DNA from: CAYSYM01 sp964435115
GTDB lineage: Bacteria > Chloroflexota > UBA6077 > CF-72
Assembly (NCBI GenBank): GCA_964435115.1
Contig: CAYSYM010000086.1
Span: 1-7,181, forward strand
Direction of reading: 5' to 3'
Length of the DNA stretch: 7,181 nt
Shown piece after piece: positions 1 to 5,533 of this stretch. The number at the start of each line of letters is the position of its first letter. Positions within the stretch are counted from its first letter, which is position 1. The notes beneath the pieces are model-generated. The model had not been told where the DNA came from. It made no database searches and worked only from the letters and a program-made list of their open reading frames with translations. The position numbers and the translations under genes are program-made.

Positions 1-33
1 ATGGGGATCGCTGGTGCGCCTCCGGAAGGGTAG

Positions 34-55
34 CGCCGGGCGGCGCCGCCCGGCG
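34..55. repeat. 22-bp perfect GC palindrome (possible hairpin)
   Basis: The left arm CGCCGGGCGGC (34-44) is followed directly by its exact reverse complement (45-55). As RNA it could form a stem of about nine pairs with a GCGC loop. It starts right after a TAG (31-33) that closes a ten-codon open stretch reaching the left edge, so it could be the 3' hairpin of a gene lying outside the window. It lacks the T-run of an intrinsic terminator. It also sits 45 bases upstream of the -10 box of the next gene, so an operator role is possible. The function is inferred; the symmetry is seen. Confidence 0.5.
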
Positions 56-99
56 GGAATCCCCGCGGCCGGGGCGGAGAGGGGCGCGTCCGGGGCTGG

Positions 100-105
100 T
101 ATCCT
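100..105 (+). promoter_or_regulatory. Putative -10 box (TATCCT) of the psiE-like gene
   Basis: TATCCT is followed by seven bases (TGGCGGG) and then an in-frame GTG at 113. This matches the layout of leaderless bacterial genes, in which the start codon is itself the transcript's first base. The same TATCCT-N7-GTG arrangement occurs before the aldo/keto reductase gene on the other strand. No -35 TTGACA-like box is visible; the region in its place is G-rich. Confidence 0.45.
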
Positions 106-112
106 TGGCGGG

Positions 113-682
113 GTGACCGCTGCCAGCACCGGGCGGGACGCTGCCATGCCAGACGAACCGCCTCTCCCGAGCGCCCGCTCGCCGGTCCGCCTGCTGCAGA
201 GCCCCAGGGACCGGGGCCAGTGGCTCTCCGGACTCCTCGGCCTGGCGGAAGACCTGGTCTACGCTATCACCGGCCTGCTCCTGCTGGCGGCGTCACTGTT
301 CGCCCTCGGCTCCTCGGCGACGCGCCTGCTCGCCGCCCTGGCCGGCCAGGAGGCGACCGGCGCGGCGGTGGTCGGCGTGCTGGACCAGCTCCTGCTGGTG
401 CTGATCTTCGTCGAGCTGTTCTACACCATCCGGCTGTCGATCCGGGAGCACATCCTGGCCGTGGAGCCGTTCATCGCGGTGGCCCTCATCGCCACGGTCC
501 GCCGCATCCTGGTGCTGACGGCGGAGGAGCAGCGCGTGCTCCAGGGTGAAGCGGAGGCGTTCCGCCGGCTGGTCATCGAGCTGGGGCTGCTGGCCGGACT
601 GATCCTGGTGCTGGTGGTGGCGATGCTGCTGCTGCGGCGGATCAACGGGCCGGGGCGCTCGCACGCGACCGAGGCGGGCTGA
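113..682 (+). CDS. PsiE-like four-helix membrane protein
   Basis: The product has 189 residues and resembles the phosphate-starvation-inducible PsiE family, whose biochemical role is not established. After a hydrophilic N-terminus of about 40 residues there are four hydrophobic segments, at roughly 45-66, 86-106, 116-135 and 154-174. The conserved-looking core lies between helices 2 and 3: an acidic helix with VELFYTIRLSIREH (100-113), then VEPF (117-120) and an ATVRRILVLTAEE stretch (127-139). The C-terminus is short and basic (LLRRINGPGR). I chose the GTG at 113 because TATCCT lies seven bases before it. The ATG at 146 would remove 11 poorly conserved residues and has no clear ribosome binding site, but it cannot be excluded. 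The gene ends two bases before the HAD hydrolase gene, so co-transcription is likely. Family assignment is by motif memory, without a search. Confidence 0.75.
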   Translation: MTAASTGRDAAMPDEPPLPSARSPVRLLQSPRDRGQWLSGLLGLAEDLVYAITGLLLLAASLFALGSSATRLLAALAGQEATGAAVVGVLDQLLLVLIFVELFYTIRLSIREHILAVEPFIAVALIATVRRILVLTAEEQRVLQGEAEAFRRLVIELGLLAGLILVLVVAMLLLRRINGPGRSHATEAG

Positions 683-684
683 GC

Positions 685-1362
685 GTGGCACCGCGGCCGG
701 CGTTCCTGTTCGACCTCGACGGCACGCTGGTCGACAGCGTCTACCAGCACGTGCTGGCCTGGCGCGAGGCGCTCGAGGAGGCTGGGATCGAGCTGTCCGT
801 GTGGCGCATCCACCGCCGGATTGGCATGAGTGGGGGCCTCTTCGTGAACGCGTTGCTGCGCGAGACGGGCCGCCCGATTTCGGCTGACGAGGCGCGGCGG
901 CTGCAGGAGCGGCACGCCCGGGCGTACGCGCAACAGGCTTCGCAGATCCGGCCGCTGCCGGGCGCTCGCGACCTGCTGCGCCACCTCACTGAACGTCTCG
1001 TCCCCTGGGCCATCGCCACCAGCGGCCGCCGGGAGAGTGCCCGCCCCACGCTGGAGGCCCTGGGTGTGCCCAGCGAGGTGCCGATCATCACGCGCGACCT
1101 CGTCCCGCACGCCAAGCCCGATCCAGATCTCTTCGTCGCGGCCGCCGAACGGCTCGGCGTCGACGTCGCCGACTCGGTCGTCGTCGGCGACAGCGTGTGG
1201 GACCTCCTGGCCGCGCGGCGAGCCCGCGCGCTCGGCGTGGGCTTGCTTTCCGGAGGCTACGGCCAGGACGAGCTGCAGAGCGCCGGCGCCTACCGCGTCT
1301 ACGAGGACCCGGCCGACCTGCTGCGCCACCTGGACGAGGTCGGCGTCCGCCCCACGGAGTAG
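685..1362 (+). CDS. HAD superfamily (subfamily IA) hydrolase, phosphoglycolate-phosphatase-like
   Basis: This 225-residue cytosolic phosphatase carries all four HAD motifs. Motif I is FDLDGTLVD (9-17), with nucleophile Asp10 and acid/base Asp12. Motif II is ATSG (111-114), with Ser113. Motif III is Lys144 in HAKPDPDLF. Motif IV is VVGDSVWDL (166-174), with Asp169 and Asp173 for magnesium. A helical cap lies between motifs I and II (about 18-90, including RRIGMSGGLF). This is the architecture of phosphoglycolate phosphatase and beta-phosphoglucomutase relatives. The substrate cannot be read from the sequence, so I give no gene symbol. The GTG start is two bases after the psiE-like stop, and a GAGG ten bases upstream (671-674), inside the end of the previous gene, can act as ribosome binding site. 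Translational coupling is likely. Length is typical and nothing looks broken. Confidence 0.9.
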   Translation: MAPRPAFLFDLDGTLVDSVYQHVLAWREALEEAGIELSVWRIHRRIGMSGGLFVNALLRETGRPISADEARRLQERHARAYAQQASQIRPLPGARDLLRHLTERLVPWAIATSGRRESARPTLEALGVPSEVPIITRDLVPHAKPDPDLFVAAAERLGVDVADSVVVGDSVWDLLAARRARALGVGLLSGGYGQDELQSAGAYRVYEDPADLLRHLDEVGVRPTE

Positions 1363-1694
1363 GACCGGACCCGTGGAGCGTGCGCTGCTGCAGAGCGCGC
1401 GCTGCAGTGGGGTGTACGTTCGCGGCGTGCCGACGCACGTCGCGGGCAGTATGGATGCCTGGAGGGATGACCGCGGCTCCTGGGACGACGAGTACCGCGC
1501 GCTCGTGCGGGCGCGTCCCCGGGCCCATCCACGACGAAGAGCCGCGCAGTGGCTCGTCCTGCGACGGGGCGCGGAGCACGCGGAGATCCTGGCGGTGGCC
1601 GGCGTCGACGTCGCGCTTCCTCCTCGCGCAGCACGTTCTGCCCAACCCGGCGCCCGCACCGACGTGCTCAAGGCGCCAGTCACGTCCCCCCTGG
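1363..1694. other. 332-base intergenic stretch with no convincing gene
   Basis: This lies between the converging HAD gene (plus) and tRNA-Pro (minus). Open frames cross it on both strands, as expected at this GC content, but none gives a recognisable protein. The longest candidate from ATG 1451 reads straight through the antisense of the tRNA. Small inverted repeats are visible: CTGCAG...CTGCAG at 1388-1407, CGTGC-CGAC-GCACG at 1426-1439, and GAGCC...GGCTC at 1539-1555. I do not recognise a known structured RNA. It may hold terminators for both flanking units or decayed coding sequence. Confidence 0.5.
1388..1407 (+). terminator. Possible hairpin downstream of the HAD gene
   Basis: CTGCAG at 1388-1393 pairs with CTGCAG at 1402-1407, with an interrupted GC inner stem. 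It begins 26 bases after the HAD stop codon. There is no T-run after it, so it would be at best a U-less or Rho-assisted terminator. Confidence 0.2.
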
Positions 1695-1772
1695 TGGTCG
1701 GCGAGGGGAGATTTGAACTCCCGACCTCCACGTCCCGAACGTGGCGCGCTAACCAAGCTGCGCTACTCGCCG
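1695..1772 (-). tRNA. tRNA-Pro (anticodon CGG), CCA encoded
   Basis: On the minus strand the whole cloverleaf can be folded by hand. The acceptor CGGCGAG pairs with CTCGCCG. The D arm has GCGC/GCGC stems around a GG-containing loop. The anticodon stem CCACG/CGTGG encloses TTCGGGA, giving anticodon CGG (plus-strand 1735-1737) for proline codon CCG. The variable loop has five bases, and the T stem GGGAG/CTCCC encloses TTCAAAT. The C1-G72 pair and A73 are bacterial tRNA-Pro identity features. CCA follows A73 directly in the DNA (1695-1697). The body is 75 nt, or 78 with CCA. A codon ending in G suits this GC-rich genome. It has its own -10-like box just upstream. Confidence 0.96.
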
Positions 1773-1782
1773 GGGACAGGGA

Positions 1783-1788
1783 AGTGTA
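1783..1788 (-). promoter_or_regulatory. Putative -10 box (TACACT) of tRNA-Pro
   Basis: On the minus strand TACACT lies ten bases before the first base of the tRNA, which would leave a leader of only a few bases. No good -35 box is seen at 17-18 bases. An 8-bp palindrome, ACACGTGT, lies at 1791-1798, just upstream of the box. Confidence 0.4.
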
Positions 1789-1885
1789 CTACACGTGTGC
1801 TGCAGCTGTGCCACGCGGGTAGCACAGCAACCGAGCCAGACCGCCCCGAATCCGCGCGTCCAGGATCAGAACCGCCACCCGTGAG

Positions 1886-1899
1886 GCGCCAGACGGCGC
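1886..1899. repeat. Small GC hairpin between mazG and the tRNA
   Basis: GCGCC (1886-1890) and GGCGC (1895-1899) can pair around the four-base loop AGAC. It lies downstream of the mazG stop on the minus strand and might serve with the 1916-1942 repeat in ending the transcript, but no T-run follows. Confidence 0.2.
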
Positions 1900-1915
1900 T
1901 GAGTGGGGGCCGCAC

Positions 1916-1942
1916 CCGCGCCGCCTTGGCTAGCGGGCGCGG
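1916..1942 (-). terminator. GC-rich inverted repeat downstream of mazG
   Basis: CCGCGCC (1916-1922) and GGCGCGG (1936-1942) form a seven-pair stem with a 13-base loop, 14 bases past the mazG stop codon. It lacks a T-run. Its placement suits a transcript end, but at this GC content such repeats also arise by chance. Confidence 0.3.
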
Positions 1943-1955
1943 ACGGCGGGAGTGA

Positions 1956-3440
1956 TCAGGCCGCGGGGCCGCGCCCGGCCACGGCCCGCTTGGCTTCACG
2001 CCACAGACCCAGTCGCTCCTCCGTGGAGCGGCCTTTCAGGCCGTCCCAGCCGCGGGCGCGGGCGCGGCGCTCCAGCTCCTGGAAGCGCGCCGTGAACTTC
2101 CTGTTGGCCGCGCGCACGGCCTCCTCGGGATCGATGCCGTCGCGCTCGGCCAGGTGAGCGAGCATCCACAGCAGGTCGCCGAACTCCTCGCGCCGCTCCT
2201 CAACACTCGTGGCGGCGAGCAGCTCGTCCAGCTCCTCGCGCACCTTGTCGATCGCGCCGGTGCGGCTGCTCCAGTCGAACCCGACCCGCGCCGCCCGGCG
2301 GCCGAGCTCGGCCGCCTGCTTGAGCCCGGGCAGGCTGCGGGGCACCCCTTCCAGGGCGGACTCAGGCGGCGGCTCGCCTTCACGTTCGGCGGCCTTGAGC
2401 TCGTCCCAGCGGCGGACTACTTCAGCGGCCCCGCTCACCGCCACCTGGCCGAACACGTGCGGGTGGCGCCGGATCAGCTTGGCGCTGATCGCCCGGACCA
2501 CATCGTTCCAGTCGAAGTCGCCCTCCTGGTCGGCGAGCTCTGCGTGGAGCGTGACCTGGAGCAGGAGGTCGCCCAGCTCCTCGGTGAGTGAGGCGCTCGT
2601 GCCGTGCTCGATGGCGTCGACCACCTCGTACGCCTCCTCCAGCACGAACGGCGCGAGCGACCGGTGGGTCTGCTCCAGGTCCCAGGGGCAGCCGATCCCC
2701 GGGGCGCGGAGGTGTGCGACGATGGCCCGGAGCCCGTGCGCCGAGCCGGTGGGGACGGCGGTTGGGACGGGTGGCAGCACCACGTGGGTCAGGTGGTCCA
2801 GCTCCACCCGCCCCCGGTCCAGCTCGGGCAGGGGGAGCTGGCAGACCTGCTGGTCGGGCAGGCCGGGGTGGCGGACCAGGTGGACCTGGTGGTCCTCCGG
2901 GTAGATGCGCTGGAGCGCCAGCTTCACGTCGCCGGCCACCGAACGGTTGAACACGCCGGTCACCACCGCCGGCCAGCGCGGGTTCAGCTCGACCCCTGGG
3001 TGGGGATCGGAGCTGCCGAGCGCGGCGGCGTCGACCGACTGGAGGCCCTCGGCGGCTACCAGCCGGGTGGCGCCGAGCGCGCCGGTGCCGAGTGGGACGC
3101 CGGGGATGAGGCGTACCTCGGTCTCGCGCTCCAGGTGGCTAACCACCGCCTCCGCCAGCTTTCCGTCACCGGGCACGCCCAGCGCCACGCTGGCGTGCGC
3201 CCGAGCGGCGTCCAGGAGCCGGCGCGCCATGGCTGCGTGGAGGTCGTCCAGGCTCGCAGCCTGCTCGTAGAGGGCGTCGAAGCTCTCGTACGCGACGCCG
3301 GCCAGGAGGGCCGCCACGGCGGGGTGCTCGCGGGTTCGGACGAACACGCGGGCGCCCGGCGCCTGGAGCGCCTGGCGGGCCGCTTCGGTGACCCAGTCGG
3401 CTGGGCCGGGGCCCAGGCCGACGACGACGATCGCGCTCAC
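1956..3440 (-). CDS. mazG: Tetrapyrrole methylase-like / MazG nucleoside triphosphate pyrophosphohydrolase fusion (YabN-type)
   Basis: The 494-residue fusion has an N-terminal SAM-dependent tetrapyrrole-methylase-like domain (about 1-225) with the GLGPG loop at 8-12, VRTREHP (34-40) and YESFDALYE (51-59), all typical of YabN proteins. Two MazG domains follow. The first (about 236-333) has GCPWD (250-254), EEAYE (268-272) and EELGD (287-291). The second (about 371-460) has EELDE (402-406) and EEFGD (418-422). These acidic sets bind magnesium; MazG releases pyrophosphate from (d)NTPs and is thought to clear abnormal nucleotides or limit them in stress. Both MazG sites look intact. In the methylase half, the usual VPGHP loop reads VPGDG (89-93), so its activity is doubtful, as for this domain type in general. 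The GTG start is chosen because TACACT lies six bases before it and the family N-terminus starts there. It lies downstream of, and codirectional with, the aldo/keto reductase gene. Confidence 0.93.
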   Translation of the reverse strand: MSAIVVVGLGPGPADWVTEAARQALQAPGARVFVRTREHPAVAALLAGVAYESFDALYEQAASLDDLHAAMARRLLDAARAHASVALGVPGDGKLAEAVVSHLERETEVRLIPGVPLGTGALGATRLVAAEGLQSVDAAALGSSDPHPGVELNPRWPAVVTGVFNRSVAGDVKLALQRIYPEDHQVHLVRHPGLPDQQVCQLPLPELDRGRVELDHLTHVVLPPVPTAVPTGSAHGLRAIVAHLRAPGIGCPWDLEQTHRSLAPFVLEEAYEVVDAIEHGTSASLTEELGDLLLQVTLHAELADQEGDFDWNDVVRAISAKLIRRHPHVFGQVAVSGAAEVVRRWDELKAAEREGEPPPESALEGVPRSLPGLKQAAELGRRAARVGFDWSSRTGAIDKVREELDELLAATSVEERREEFGDLLWMLAHLAERDGIDPEEAVRAANRKFTARFQELERRARARGWDGLKGRSTEERLGLWREAKRAVAGRGPAA

Positions 3441-3446
3441 TGCCGG

Positions 3447-3452
3447 AGTGTA
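3447..3452 (-). promoter_or_regulatory. Putative -10 box (TACACT) of mazG
   Basis: On the minus strand TACACT is followed by six bases (CCGGCA) and the GTG start of mazG. There is no room for a ribosome binding site, so the message would be leaderless. The hexamer is identical to the one before the tRNA. No -35 consensus is visible; its place is taken by a C-rich run, G-rich on the plus strand. Confidence 0.5.
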
Positions 3453-3469
3453 CGGCGCAGGCGGGTGTT

Positions 3470-3488
3470 GGGTGGTGGGTGGCGGAGG
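3470..3488 (+). other. G-rich run upstream of mazG (possible two-layer G-quadruplex)
   Basis: The plus strand has six closely spaced runs of two or three G separated by single bases (GGG-T-GG-T-GGG-T-GG-C-GG-A-GG). Plus is the template strand for mazG. The run covers the place where a -35 box would lie. Two-layer quadruplexes are weak, so this is a candidate only. Confidence 0.3.
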
Positions 3489-3570
3489 TGCGTCTTAGGC
3501 CAGGGGCCAGAGTTGCGCAGCAGGCACCTCAGGCTCGCCCACGGGCAGGTTCCCGCGTGGCGCTCCTGGA

Positions 3571-3606
3571 ACGTCAGCGCGAAGCGGCCAGCGGGACGTC
3601 AGCGCG
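3571..3606. repeat. 11-bp direct repeat at the end of the aldo/keto reductase gene
   Basis: ACGTCAGCGCG occurs at 3571-3581 and again at 3596-3606, 25 bases apart start to start. The second copy contains the aldo/keto reductase stop codon (TGA on the minus strand) and the first lies just past it. It may be a relic of a small duplication or chance. Confidence 0.35.
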
Positions 3607-4537
3607 GCGCGGCGAGCGCGGCCACCTCGTCCCGCTCCGCTGGTGTGAGCGCCCACCCGGCGGCGCGCAGGTTCTGCTCCACCTGGTCGGGCGTGCGCGC
3701 GCCCACGATCACGGTGGAGACCTCCGGGTGGGCGAGGAGCCAGGCGATGGCAAGCTCGGCCACCGTGTGGCCGCGCGCCTCAGCCCACGGGTCGAGGCGA
3801 TCGACGGCGGCGAGCGTCGTGTCGGTGAGCCGCTTCCGGATCCGAGCCAGATCGCCGGCGCGTGTGCCCGCGGGCGGCTCCTCGCCGGGTCGGTACTTGC
3901 CGGTGAGGATGCCCGACGCGAGCGGCGTGTACGGGATGATGCCCACGCCGAGCTGGCGGCAGGCGGGGAGTAGGTGGGGATCGTCCAGGCCCTCCACCAC
4001 GTTCCAGCGGTTCTGGGCGGAGACCCACGGCGCCAGCCCCGCGCGCTCGCTGAGACCGCGTGCCTGCACGAGCTGCCACGCGGCGTAGTTGGAGCAGCCG
4101 GTGTAGCGCACCTTGCCCTGCCGCACCAGGTCGTCCATGGCGCGCAGGGTCTCCTCCAGCGGCGTCTCGTCGTCGGGCGCGTGCGCCTGGTAGAGGTCGA
4201 TGTAGTCGGTGCCGAGACGGCGCAGCGAGTCTTCGGCGGCGCGCATGATCCAGCGGCGCGACAGGCCTCCGTCGTAGGGGCTCTCGGACATGGGGTGGCG
4301 CAGCTTGGTGCCGATGACCACGTCATGGCGACGGCCGGCGACGGCCTGGCCCACCAGCTCCTCGGAGTGGCCGCGCGAGTAGACGTCGGCAGTGTCGATG
4401 AATGTGACGCCGAGGTCGAGCGCTCGACGGATCACGGCGATCGCGTCGTCGCCGTGCACGGTAGTGCCGAAGGTGTTGCCCCCGAGGCCGATGGCGGAGA
4501 CCTTCAGGCCGGAGCAGCCAAGTCTGCGGAGTTCCAC
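3599..4537 (-). CDS. Aldo/keto reductase
   Basis: With the GTG start at 4537 this is a 312-residue NADPH-dependent TIM-barrel oxidoreductase of the usual family length. The N-terminus reads VELRRLGCSGLKVSAIGLGG, the normal beginning of this family. The catalytic tetrad is complete: Asp48 and Tyr53 in FIDTADVYSRG, Lys78 in GTKL and His119 in YQAHAPD. SNYAAWQ (around 150) and the C-terminal VIVGARTPDQVEQNL match the cofactor-binding end of the family. It would reduce aldehydes or ketones in the cytosol; the substrate cannot be told. It most resembles the YghZ/Tas/oxidoreductase-like group. The open frame continues 62 codons upstream, but that part is low-complexity and overlaps the divergent promoter zone. 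The GTG with TATCCT seven bases before it is a better start. It is divergent from rnc. Confidence 0.92.
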   Translation of the reverse strand: MELRRLGCSGLKVSAIGLGGNTFGTTVHGDDAIAVIRRALDLGVTFIDTADVYSRGHSEELVGQAVAGRRHDVVIGTKLRHPMSESPYDGGLSRRWIMRAAEDSLRRLGTDYIDLYQAHAPDDETPLEETLRAMDDLVRQGKVRYTGCSNYAAWQLVQARGLSERAGLAPWVSAQNRWNVVEGLDDPHLLPACRQLGVGIIPYTPLASGILTGKYRPGEEPPAGTRAGDLARIRKRLTDTTLAAVDRLDPWAEARGHTVAELAIAWLLAHPEVSTVIVGARTPDQVEQNLRAAGWALTPAERDEVAALAAPR

Positions 4538-4544
4538 GCGGATC

Positions 4545-4550
4545 AGGATA
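4545..4550 (-). promoter_or_regulatory. Putative -10 box (TATCCT) of the aldo/keto reductase gene
   Basis: On the minus strand TATCCT, seven bases (GATCCGC) and the GTG start follow each other, the same hexamer and spacing as at 100-115 on the plus strand. A leaderless message is inferred. No -35 consensus is visible. Confidence 0.5.
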
Positions 4551-4552
4551 GC

Positions 4553-4567
4553 GCGCGGGACCCGCGC
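4553..4567. promoter_or_regulatory. Palindrome GCGCGGG-A-CCCGCGC, possible operator
   Basis: A perfect inverted repeat with 7-bp arms and one central base lies two bases upstream of the -10 box of the aldo/keto reductase gene, between the -10 and -35 positions. A repressor dimer bound here would block that promoter. GC-only composition makes chance a real alternative. No regulator gene is present in the window. Confidence 0.3.
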
Positions 4568-4628
4568 CGGGCGGTGGCAGGTCGGGGGTGGACCAACGAG
4601 GCGCTTTCGCGGCGGTCTGAGGAACGAG

Positions 4629-4634
4629 TACCCT
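4629..4634 (+). promoter_or_regulatory. Weak candidate -10 box (TACCCT) of rnc
   Basis: TACCCT lies in the divergent spacer 60 bases before the rnc ATG and would give a 5' leader of about 55 bases. A poor TTTCGC lies 18 bases upstream. Unlike the other genes, rnc has neither a box close to its start nor an evident ribosome binding site. Confidence 0.25.
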
Positions 4635-4694
4635 CCCGTAGGTCGTGGCCGCACCACCACCGCCTGCCCGACCGCTGGCTCTCTCGGACCCACC

Positions 4695-5450
4695 ATGCCC
4701 GACACCACGCCAACCGCCCTCACGGAGCTTCAGCAGAGGCTTGGCTACACCTTCCGCGACCTGGACCTCCTGCGGGCGGCGCTGGTCCACACGTCCTACG
4801 TGAACGAGCGACCCAGCCGCGGGTTGGAGTCCAACGAGCGGCTGGAATTCCTCGGCGACGCCGTCCTCGGCATCGTCGTGGCGCACCGCCTGTACGAGCT
4901 CCGGCCGTCCTCGCGGGAAGGCGACCTGACGGTGCTGCGCGCCTGGCTGGTGCGGCAGTCCACCCTGGCGCGCTGGGCGCGCCAGGTGCACCTGGGCGAG
5001 CAGCTGCTGCTGGGACGAGGCGAAGTGCGTAGTGGCGGCCGCGAGCGGCCGGCGCTGCTCGCCCGCGCGTTCGAGGCGCTCGTCGCGGCGGTGTACCTGG
5101 ATGGGGGGCTGGAGGCCGCGCGCGCGGCGCTGCTGCCCTTCGTGGACCAGGAGCTGACGAGCGGCTTCACCCCGCAGCGGGTGGTCGACCCGAAGTCGCG
5201 GCTGCAGCAGGTGGCGCAGGCCCGGTTCGACATAACGCCGGTCTACACCGTCCTGGAGTACTCGGGTCCGGGGCATGCCCCGCAGTTCGTGGTGCAGGTA
5301 GAGGCGGGCGCAGGGGTCGTGGCACAGGGCACGGGCCCCTCCAAGCGCGCGGCGGAGCAAGCCGCCGCGCACGCCGCGCTGAAGCGCCTGGACATCACCG
5401 ACGGCTACGAGCTGCCGGCGGGCGAGGGAGTCAGCACGGGAACCGGCTGA
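4695..5450 (+). CDS. rnc: Ribonuclease III
   Basis: The 251-residue protein has the two-part layout of bacterial RNase III, which cuts double-stranded RNA as a dimer (rRNA precursors, some mRNAs). The nuclease domain (about 8-155) carries the signature NERLEFLGDA (47-56) with Glu48, Glu51 and Asp55. The second catalytic block reads LLARAFEALVAAVYLDGG (121-138) with Glu127. The residue three before Glu127, normally Asp, is Arg124, so one of the usual metal-site acids is missing. A linker leads to a double-stranded RNA-binding domain (about 165-233) beginning DPKSRLQQ and ending in GPSKRAAEQAAA (214-225). The ATG at 4695 is the only reasonable start in frame; the upstream open frame is antisense to the aldo/keto reductase gene. 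smc follows after 83 bases in the same direction, a common bacterial pairing. Confidence 0.95.
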   Translation: MPDTTPTALTELQQRLGYTFRDLDLLRAALVHTSYVNERPSRGLESNERLEFLGDAVLGIVVAHRLYELRPSSREGDLTVLRAWLVRQSTLARWARQVHLGEQLLLGRGEVRSGGRERPALLARAFEALVAAVYLDGGLEAARAALLPFVDQELTSGFTPQRVVDPKSRLQQVAQARFDITPVYTVLEYSGPGHAPQFVVQVEAGAGVVAQGTGPSKRAAEQAAAHAALKRLDITDGYELPAGEGVSTGTG

Positions 5451-5518
5451 CACCCCGTCCGGTCGTTCGCACCCGCGGGCCGGAGTGGCGGCGCCCTGGG
5501 AAGGCTGGGTGGAGCGCG

Positions 5519-5524
5519 TAGAAT
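5519..5524 (+). promoter_or_regulatory. Putative -10 box (TAGAAT) of smc
   Basis: TAGAAT lies nine bases before the smc GTG, in an 83-base gap after rnc. A message from it would have almost no leader. The nearest GGAG is about 20 bases from the GTG, too far for a normal ribosome binding site. smc may also be read from the rnc promoter. Confidence 0.4.
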
Positions 5525-5533
5525 CTCGGGCTC

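Noticed and set aside
1..33. Possible C-terminal tail of an upstream plus-strand gene ending at TAG 31-33
   Set aside because: Only ten codons are visible and two other frames are also open; there is no way to identify it.
14..112. Longer N-terminus for the PsiE-like protein, starting at ATG 14
   Set aside because: The extra 33 residues are Arg/Gly/Ala-rich low-complexity sequence that covers the 22-bp palindrome and the -10 box; this looks like noncoding GC-rich DNA left open by chance.
421..1731. Long minus-strand open frames opposite the PsiE-like and HAD genes
   Set aside because: They are Arg/Ala/Pro-rich, have no motif, and lie antisense to well-supported genes; expected at this GC content.
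1451..1822. Open frame from ATG 1451 with a GRFELPTSTSR-like segment
   Set aside because: That peptide is the classic false translation of the antisense of a tRNA gene; the frame runs across tRNA-Pro and its promoter.
2604..4088. Long plus-strand open frame (494 codons) opposite mazG and the aldo/keto reductase gene
   Set aside because: It spans two real genes and the spacer between them on the opposite strand, with no domain visible.
4645..4694. GTG at 4645, ten bases after TACCCT, as a leaderless start for rnc
   Set aside because: It is out of frame with rnc and opens no recognisable peptide.
4538..4723. Upstream 62-codon extension of the aldo/keto reductase
   Set aside because: The family N-terminus begins at the GTG 4537; the extension is basic low-complexity sequence and would run over the divergent promoter zone.
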